From assembly GCA_964016985.1 (NCBI GenBank), contig OZ024825.1, forward strand, positions 37,633,557 through 37,697,556: a DNA stretch of 64,000 bases, given 5' to 3'. The notes beneath the pieces were generated by a model. It was given only the letters and a program-made list of their open reading frames with translations. It was not told the DNA's origin and made no database searches. The position numbers and the translations under genes were made by a program. Each line of letters starts with the position of its first letter. Positions within the stretch are counted from its first letter, which is position 1. The stretch is from Anodontia alba. Its lineage: Eukaryota; Mollusca; Bivalvia; Lucinida; Lucinidae. Of this stretch, positions 35,280 through 45,850 are shown in pieces.

Positions 35280-36471
35280 GATGTTGTTTGCTGAAGTTTT
35301 CTTGTCCTGAATTCATTTTCTCCGTTTTCTGACGGATGCAGAATTTTCCTAGTTATTACCCTTGAATAGTAATACAGAGGCTCAACCATTATGAGATTTA
35401 ATTCCAAGTTTAAGTCTTGAATAACCATTTAATAAATTACATAAAAAAAGGTAGAAATGTAATATTCAATGTGATTATCTGTTTAGATTAGAGCACTTGG
35501 TAGGAAGAGGAACTACAACTCGATAAAAAATGAAATTTAATTGATACAATAATATATTGTGTGACTAAATGATCACTCTATGTGAACCAGTTGCTTGTAG
35601 CTTAAAATATCTGAACAGTCAGTCAACCAAATATTGACACACTCTAACTATTCTACGCCAAACTATTCACGTGAAATGTCGACATTTTACAAAGGAAAAA
35701 AAAATAAGTGTCTGCTACTATTGTGATACACAGAATTTTCATTGAAAAGAGGTAATCCCAAAGTTCTGTCCTAAATAAAAAAAATAAATTGTAAGAACCC
35801 ATTTAATTTATTTTTCTGTTACCCTTACTGTTTCTTAGATCAAAAATAAAGTAATAGATCTATGTTACATGAGGCTGAATTTCACAGTACACTATAGATC
35901 ATAATATTACTGATAATTGACTATGTCAAAGAAAAAAAAAAGTGCCCTATTTTTTTGCCTGCACGCGCAAAAGTTCCCCACCCAGCACCCCTCTGCCCTA
36001 AAATCCTAGCTGGAGCACTGAGAGTTATCCCTCTTAATGTAATAGCAACCAAACCTAGTACAGGCTGGGTGGATATTTTTTCTCAGAAATGTTTCTTCAG
36101 TAGAAGGTCCTTAAATCTTGTTAAAAGAATTCTGTCTCAAAATATGCTTTCAGTTGGCGTGGTTACTTTTCATTATATATGGAATTATGTAGAGTAAACT
36201 TGACAGTTCTTCTTCTGCACAACCTATGGTCTAATTTCAAAAAAATTGTACAAATGTTCCATAGGTGAATGTCTATCAAATTTGTTAAAATTATTTTGGT
36301 CGGTTCCTCATATGTCTGTCGAGAACACTTCGAACATTTTGTAATCAGCAATTAATTAGATTTCAATAATACTCACAAACATTACTGGATTAAGCCATCC
36401 ATCAAAATTTTTCAAATTAATTTGTATCACCAAAAGAAAAAAAAAAAAAAATCACCAACAAAGGGCAGGGT

Positions 36472-36549
<78 letters not shown>

Positions 36550-39500
36550 GAAAACTTTGAAAATATCCATCCGCCAGGCTAAAAAAATCTGCTTCCCACG
36601 TGAGCAATCCAGTGCCATCATGACCCTCTTATTACAAATTAAATACATATGTATGTTTTTTCCAGTTTTTGCCAATCGTCATGGTCAGTGTTACACTTTG
36701 CTTACTCTTTATCCAAAAGCCGCATGGTTGGCAAGGATATTTCTAATACTAGTAAAGTATACAAATTAACACACAAAATTATATGCTTTACATTTATATG
36801 CTAAATTGCTTTTCAATTTTTAGCACAGATGTTTACACATCTGAGTACACTCTCTCTCCTGCCAATCCTTGCAATATATACAATGTTATACAGTATTAAA
36901 ACTTTCTTGATTCTGTTTGAATTCGTAATAAACTTTATATATATTTTAAAGGCCTTCTTCTTTTCATATTGAACCGCAAAGTTGTTTCAATATTCATATT
37001 CCAGTACCTCTTACGCCGTTTATCTTTTTTAAAAATATTTCTTGTTTCCTTGTACACAGACCGTATTTTGTTTAATTATTCAGTCGTGCAGGCCTGTTCA
37101 AAGTAAATCCAAGAATGCGACGTCGGATCAATTTCTACACCAGTTAGTTATCTACGCACTAGCAGGCAGTAAAATGGACTTATCCAAATATAAGGACAAG
37201 TTGTTTAACCTTTACCACTTTCTGGCCAAGAAGAAGACAAATTGGTGATATTTTTCTTATTCTCCAGAAAACAGGATTTGACATTTCATGCAAATCTTCT
37301 CTAATGGAGACAACTTGCATGAAGTGCCAGATCCTCCCAGCTAGCATTCTACGTAAATCTACATCGGGCCGTCATCGGCCCGTCAGCTACCCTGACGGGC
37401 CGATGACGGCCCGATATAGATTTACGTAGAATGCTGACTGGGCTGTTTTCTGGGTAAAATCAGAAAAAATATTTCGATACGTCGTCTGATGAAAATTCTA
37501 CCCATAGTGCTTAGCTCTTTCACTGCCACAAGCGATAGCAATAGGCTTCTGCAAAAAGCGTAGATCTAGATCAGCCATTCAGTCTTTCAATTTTAAATAT
37601 AAACTTCTCTCCCATCAATAGTTTGATAAATAAAATGATACAAAAAAAACCAAAAAAAAACAGACGACGAATTTCGTCTGAACTTGGCTGTGAATGTGTT
37701 AACCCTTAAAGCGCCAAGCAAAATTTGTAGCAGACGACATTTATTTTAATTTTTTAATTTTTCAATGAAAACAAGTCTTGATATTTCATGTGAATCGCCT
37801 GCCAAGCAGACGATTCACATGAAATATCAAGACTTGTTTTCTTTGAAAAATTAAAAAAAGAAATATTTCAAAATGTCGTCTGCTGCAGTTGTGATTGCCG
37901 CTTTAAGAGTTAATGAAGTAAGATGTCAGATTGTATATTGGTGAACCCACTTTTTTTCGTCGATTGGACTCTTCTACCACAACAATTTGGACCGGTCTGG
38001 TTCAAATAGCAGGCTGTCTGGTTAGTTATTGTTATTGGTATGCTGAATATTGGTATGTTTTATAGAAATTCCTGTATTTAATTAAAACAGTGTAGAACCT
38101 GATCAACGCCGCGTTCTGCGGCTTCTGATCTGTTTGTGCACTATTTGCCAGTTACCCTTTGTGGAGTTTCCAGACTAAAATGGGTAAAAACCGGTACCGC
38201 ATGTTTCGTATCATACGAATCATTTTCACATTGTCTCATTGTAGAGAGCCACAGATCCTTGTTAAAGTCGCTATTGCAAATGTTGAGAAAGTGTTGTTCA
38301 TTCTTCAACGGCTACTACCTTTGCTACCTTGCTGCCGATATTCCTGGTTTTATGGCCTACTACTTACCGTACAATCTACTATACAACATGATGATTACTA
38401 GGGGACAAACCAAGAGTTATTCTTCCTTGACTTTATCATTGGCCGGAATCGGAAGTATTGTGTCACGTGTTTTAGTAGGATTTGCTGGAGATTATAAATG
38501 TTGCCATCGAATTTACTATTTTATCTTCTCGATGTTTTTGTGTGGTTTTATAACGCTTGCCTGCGTTCATCTAACTGTATTTTGGCAATATTTACTGTAT
38601 GGAATTCTGTATGGGATGGGTACAGGTAAGTTGTCCTATTTACCCCAGTTGAACTTCAGTGGCTCGAACATCTTTGGGACTACGAATATTTGACATTGTA
38701 AGTTCGAACCACTAAGGGTTGATCATAGCGTCAGGTCAGGAGGCAAATGGAAATAATTTAGTGGTGGGATGTCTTTTCGATCTTCTATAAAATAATGATA
38801 TGTTGGGTATACTTTTTAGAAATGTCTCGTTGAGGCGGTTCTAATGAGACTACACAACATACATTTTCATGCTAAAATAAGAAAGTTGTTCTAAAATATC
38901 CAAAACTATTTGTTTTCTTAAGCTATCGAAATACAGTCGACTCTCGTTATCTCGAAGTCCAAGGGACTCTCTGAAATACTTCGAGATATCCGTATCTCGA
39001 CATATCAGATTTGCAGAATTAAGGAAAAAAGATAAATCAAACAACCACATTTCACAAATGAATATGTAATTTGACTCCTGAAAATGGAGATATACTGAAA
39101 ATATTGTGGAAAAGAGGAGAAATTGCTCCTTAGGAGCAATTTCTCCTCTTTTCCACAATATTTTAATACTTGTTGTCAAAGTTTCATGTTAAAACAGGGA
39201 CCAGATTTTCACTTCGAGATAAGCGGTAATTCTAAATAAGCGAGTTCGAGATAACGAGGTTCGACTGTAACTTCCTAGAGATTCCAACACCTGTTCGAAT
39301 CAGCCACGGTAAACAAGCCATCGCTGTTTATGCTTTTGAAGTTTAACTGGATTCGGCTAGACAGATCCAAGCAAACACTGTAGATCCACATCAGATGCCG
39401 TTTCCCACAATATCCAACATCTGTAGACACGTCAACTGGCAGTCAAATTTGAAGACACTATCATGGTACGGAGTTAAGGTGTCCGTATATTAAATTTCCA

Positions 39501-42500
39501 CTCTATTGTGCCTGTTCAGCAGACGACATATTAATTGTTTTGTTGTTGTTGTTTTTTTTTTCTTATGAGAGTAAGATTTGACATTTCATGCGCGTTGTCT
39601 CCTAAGGAAACATCTTGGATGAACTTTCAAATCTTATTTTCTGAGAAAAGAAAAATAAAAGATTATTACAAAATGTTATCTGCTGATTTACTCCGGAGGC
39701 CCAGTTGTTCAAAGCGTCGTTAGCTTAACGAGCTCGTTAAGGGTCATTTCGTTAACTGTTTTAGCGGATTCAATACACAATATTCTGGTATTTTTTGCTG
39801 AAAAAATGTGAGTAGCTTTTCTCACATTTTTTTCAGCAAAAAAAATTCAGCATATTTGCGTATCACTCGATGTAAATTTTAACGAATCGTTAACTAACGA
39901 CGTCGTTAGCTTTGAACAAGTGGGCCCAGCATGTTAAGCGTTAAACACGTGCAAAACACAGACCACACATTCTAACTTTTTCGAGACAATAGGAATTGGC
40001 AACAAATTATCTCAAATGGGGACCATTTGCATGACATTTCAACTCCTTTTTTTTCGGGAGGCGGGGGGGGGGGGGGGGGGGGGAAAGGAAAGGGGATGGG
40101 GAGGGGGGTGGAGGAATAATAAAATACTTCAATATGTCGCCTGCTGAAAATTTTAAGCGTTCTAAGCATTAAACCAGCTTTACAATTCGCTACTTCTAGC
40201 AATTTCTTTTACTGCAAAAATCTGTCAATACACTTAATTACGTAAATCTTCCTCATTTTCGTAATGGTTTCAGAGCTCTAGATAAGAGGGGTATGGGGAT
40301 AAATCTATTTTCTTATTTCTCCATGGAAACATGTGCCTAAGTTGTGGGTGCTTATTAGAAGCGGCTCGCAAAGAATGCTTCTAATGTGTACCCACAACAT
40401 TTGTTTTCATGGTTGTTGAAAAACGCACCTTATGCTGGACTATGTCTATGAAGTACATATATACAGTTCAAAAAGGCATGTTTATGTAATGGTTTTAGCG
40501 ATTGACTAGTGTTTTAGACAGTACCAGGATTCCTCATGGTATGGTAACACTGTTAGATAATGCAGGAAGCTATGAGCCTTAACTGTTAGGATATTTATCA
40601 AACATGACCAGTCACCCTATTCTAAAAGCAACTTGAAGATATTGTTATGATGTCAAAACTGTTCATCACGAAAACATGCCTATATAATTTTGACCCCTTA
40701 AACTCCATTTTTATATAGTAAAACTGGGCTTTACAGGGATATACATTATTTTTCTTATTTTTGCTCAAAAACATAGATTGTGGGTACTCGTTAGAACCGC
40801 CTCGCCAAAGCGGTTCTAACGAATACCCACAATCTATGTTTTGAGCAGAAATATGAAAAAAATATCAGAATTTTTATTTGAAAATTTTCATTTTTTGGTG
40901 GTAAAATTTCAGTATATTTGAATAGGCTTGTTTTCGTAATGTGAATATCACACGTGATAATTCATATTGGTTCTAAAATTACATTCATTCTAAGCCATAA
41001 TAATTTGTTATACTGTTTTAGAGAAGTAAATAAACTATCCTACCGTTACGAAAACACCCCTATTCAAATATATTGAAAACTTTGTAACCAAAAAAGGAAA
41101 CTTTTCAGATAAAAAATTCTGATATTTTTCATATTTCTGCTTAAAACATAGACGAGGCTGTTCTAACGAGTACCCACAATCTATTTTGACGAGGCGGTTC
41201 TAACGAGTACCCACAATCTATGTTTTTGAGCAGAAATAAGAAAAATAATGTATACCCTTTTAAACCCCAGTTTTACTATGCAAAAGTGGGGTTTAAGGGG
41301 GTCGAAATTATATAGTAATGTTTTCGTGATGGTTTAACAAATAACTACATCAGCGATGTAATAAAAACCTAAAGGTTTTTTTGGAAACAAAGAGCACATA
41401 AAAGAACGGGAGACCCGGTTTAACTAAGTTTCTTCAAATACAGCTATATAGTTGGCGAGGCTGTATATTCATATCCCAGTCAACATTCTACTTAAATCTA
41501 TATCGGGCCGTCATCGGCCCGTCAGGGTAGCTGACGGGCCGATGACGGCCCGATGTAGATTTACGTAGAATGCTAGCTGGGATGATATTGTTTTGCTTAT
41601 AAAAACTATAAAGATTGCCAATCGAAACACCGTACACATAAGTGAACAGAAATTTGAGTCCCAGTTTCATTAAGTCTCTTCAAATGGCAGCGATATAGTT
41701 GCAAGGCTGCAAACGCCCCTAGCATATAAATCAAATTAATCCATGTCATGCTGAATAAATTAATCTGCCACGCCCACTTCTAATTTTCAACCAATCAGAA
41801 AATTTGATCCATATTGTTGATAAAAATGCACATACTTAATGGCAAACAGTGCAGATCTAGATCACTTTTCTTCTTCAGAAGCCAACTGATCTGGTTCTAC
41901 ACTGTTTGCAAAGGCAGGGTATATCCGGGTTCAGCAGAACTACGGTTAGCACCACAGAAACCGCCTGAGTGTGTTGTTTTCTAGTAGTTTCCAGTTTTCA
42001 GATTTTTAACGCTGCCAGGCAACTGAGTCATATAGAGGCAGCGCCAGATAAATCTGGATTAGTTTTACTGGAGTACTGGGTTGGCTTGAAACGGTGCCTA
42101 GTTATAATTCATAACTTGGTCACCTCGCCCAGACACGGAGTGCGTGCACGTCCAGACCTCGTGCGTGTCCATACCTCGTGCGAGAGTAGTAGTCCAGCCT
42201 GTAAGTTGCTGAATTTTGCATATCGGTCGAAAAGTTTGAGCTTTTAATCTTGTACCTATTGCGTGTCAATTCCGACTGCATAATGCATTAGGCACTCAGC
42301 TCGAGTCGTGCGAAAGTTTCAGACACAGGCCACATGTCATAGATCGGGCGCCAGAAAGGGTGCAAGGTGGGTGTCCTCACCCAGGAGCCAAGTGGGTGTC
42401 CTCACCCTAAAGCCGAGGAGTGGGTGTTCTGACCCAAGAGCAGAGAGAGTGTCCTCACTCAGGAGCCGAGAGGTTGTCCTCACCCTAGGACCTATTGGGT

Positions 42501-45500
42501 GTCCTCACCCGAGTCCGCGTGCCGCCAGTAGACCTACTTAGAGTAAGTCTTACCAAGATAACTTGGCGGCACGAGCCGAAGTAGCGGTGGTCCTCCACCA
42601 TCCCCTAAGGGATCTCGACATGACTTTTCCAGGACGTCGTACCAATACGCCGTGTTTGTCTGTCTCACGCCGGTCGCCCCCATCAGCATCTCGATGTTGG
42701 TGTACCACGGGTCATCGTAGAACTTGCTGGTAGGTCCCTTGATCTGTAACCAGTGTTTGTTTTCTTTCTGGTAGACGAAGAATACTGGTAGATCGATGTT
42801 GAGTTCTTCGTCTTCCCTGGGCAGTCTTGTTGCGTTGATGATGACCTTGTAGGTGGTGGCGTGGACGTCCTGGAGGGCGTATTTCTCGTGTAGAGGATAC
42901 TCGTCCTCTATGTTGACGTGGAAATACTGTGTCGGCTGTTTATTCGTACACTTCGGCGACTTCGTTCTCGGTCCCTTGGCACGTGGAGTCTCTGGAGAAG
43001 GAGCCGGTGTAGCTGGTTTCTTGATGCGTGGAGATGGTGTAAGCTGTGCTGTCTTTGGTGGTCTTGTAACTGTGATGGTGTCTGGTGTGTTGATCTCCAA
43101 TGTCTGTAGTGCTGGCGGTGAGGTCTCCTTCTCATGTGCTTCTCGGTGTACTGTAGGCGTCGATTTAGTAGGTGGTGGTCGTCTAGCAGCTGTGGGCTGA
43201 CGAGGTCACTCGCCAGCAGAGTAGCAGGCTGCCTCCTGTTTTCGGCCCTCTTCTTGTAGACTGGTAGCGTTGGTAGATTCTTCTGGAAGGTCAGTTCAAC
43301 GCGAACATGATCCTTCCCGTCAGCCATCCTCCAGAGAAGATGACCAACAAACTTGTACTCACTCAGAGCCCTGAGTAGTACTGCAGGTATGACAAAATCA
43401 GACATGGTTATTCTTTAGTTATTCAGCAGACGATGTTGACACTTCAGAGGTCGAAGGTCGAGTTTTCTAGTAATTTATAGCATTACTATTTATGTAAAGA
43501 CAGCTTTGTTATTGTTTTGATTTCAGGAGTATTGGCCCTCCTTCAAGCCGTCATAACGGCGGATCTCGTCGGCATAGAACAATTAGGACCAGCATTTGGT
43601 TTCTTGTTAACAATAACTGCTGTCGGTACAAGTATAGGCACTCCTATTGGCGGTACTTGTTTCAATGATTTATTTGTTATAATACGGAACCTATAACATG
43701 AGTTAATTACTTTAGCCGCGCCAAGCGAAAAATATGCCATTACGAAAACACACCTATACAAATACATTGTTAATTTTACCGCCGAAAGAACGAAAATATT
43801 AAGATGAAACATTGTGATATTTTTTCTTATTTCTGCTCAAAATATAGATTGTGGGTACTCGTTAGAACCGCCTCGGCGAGACGGTTCTAACAAGTACCCA
43901 CAATCTATGTTTTAGGCAGAAATAAGAAAAATAATGTATACCCCTGTAAACCCCAGTTTTACTATATAAAAGTGGGGTTCAAGGGGGTCAGAATTATATA
44001 GGCGTCTTTTCGTGATGGCCTTTGAACATGTCCAAAATGCACATATTCCAATCATCCTGCGCATGTGAAAAGTATCATTCGGACCTTTGCTCTCCATTTA
44101 TACATTCTGTAGTATCCAATGATTCTGTTAATGGAAAGTGAAGACCCCGATCAGACTGCGCGCATGCACATGCTGATCTGGGCCTTCGCTGTCACATATG
44201 CCCAAAGCCATTTTTTCGCATGGCGCGACCCACTTAATATATACAGTCGACTCTCGTTATCTCGAAATCCAAGGGACTCTATGAAACACTTCGAGATATC
44301 CGTACTTCGACATATCAGATTTGCGGAACTGAGGAAAACAATTAATCGAACAACCACCTTTAACAGAATTACTATGTAATTTGACTCCTAAGTTAGAGAT
44401 ATATTGAAAATATTATGGAAAAGAGGAGAAATTGCTCCAAAGGAGCAATTTCTCCTCTTTTCCATAATATTTCGTTGCCTGTTGGTAGATCTCTGTGGTG
44501 AAACAGGGACCAGATTTTCACTTCGAGATAAGCGGTTATTCGAGATAAGCGAGGTCGAGATAACGAGAGTCGACTGTATACACCTGGAAAAAATCATCAC
44601 ATCTGTCCTTGAAATAGCTCTAAATGGAGACAGAAAATTAAGACACCATTTACCGTACCAGTAAACTTAAATCTTGCATATTAATGACGGTATTTGCGAC
44701 AATCAGAGTCACTTGGAAGTCCAAAATATGAACGCTCTTACAGTGTCCGTTAAGTTAAACACGGTGGATATTTCATGGTACGAATCTAGATTATATTAGC
44801 AAGTAAGTACCTTCAGTATAACCGTGATGTCAGCTTCCACCCTACGCCTCATCCCTCCAGTCAAGCGTTTGGCTAACTTATGACTAACCATGGGGTGCAT
44901 CTTTTTGTGATTTTCTCTATCATTTTAATAGAAACACAGGTATGAAATTTGTGGCTTCAAAAGACCTAGATTTTTTTTCGAGCGAATGTTTTGAAAAAGA
45001 TATCATCTTAAAGAGGATATAATGTAGATTTAGGAATGATCAACAATAATTTATTTATTCAAAGATTTAATGGTGTAAAAGGAACACGAAATGACCTGTG
45101 CTATATTAGTCCATTATTTTCTGAGCGCTATAAATATCGGTATACCAATAAAATAGCCAGGTAAGTCTGTACTCCATTTCTGCGGATGCAGAAGAAAAAT
45201 CACGCCAAATGCAATGTGTTGCTGCTTCAAGTTCTTGAAGATTCTATTTGAGGTTAACGTAGTTTTTTCTTTTTCTATCTCATTTGTTAGAAATTATAAA
45301 GAGAGAGGTGACGGTGAATTTTTTTTTTCCAGATGTATATTATTCTTAACATTTTGCCTTAGAAACCTACAGATGAGTCAGCTATATTTACAGTCGAACT
45401 TCAATAGCTCGAACACCGATGGCTCGTTTACCATGGCTAATTCGAATCGAACTCGTTTTTGAGTCCCTACGAAATTCTTCCGATAGCTCAATAAAACAAA

Positions 45501-45818
45501 TAATTAGGGTAATTTTCTTATTCTATCATGAAATTGTATGTTGTGTGTACTCATTAGAATCGCCTCATCGAGGCGATTCTAATGAGTACACTCAACATAC
45601 AATTATTGTAAAGAAGATCGAAAACAATTCCCTAATTTATCACCATTTGCTTCCTGACCTTGCGCCATAATTAACCCTCATAGGCTCGAACTACCCATAT
45701 CTCGAACAAATTGCCATGGTCCTAATGATGTTCGAGCCATTGAAGTTCGACTGTATGAGTTTTCACTATTGTATATTGTATGGTCATTTGTAACCAATGA
45801 GCCTTTGTCGGAATTGTC

Positions 45819-45850
<32 letters not shown>

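Noticed and set aside
42340..42360. Primer binding site of an LTR retrotransposon (GGGCGCCAGAAAGGGTGC)
   Set aside because: Resembles a PBS, but no LTR pair, gag or pol could be found and the nearby ORF runs the other way.
42853..43200. Plus-strand ORFs opposite the antisense gene
   Set aside because: Composition (Gly, Val, Ser, Cys rich) is what the complement of a Pro/Thr/Lys-rich coding strand gives; the minus-strand reading is far more protein-like.
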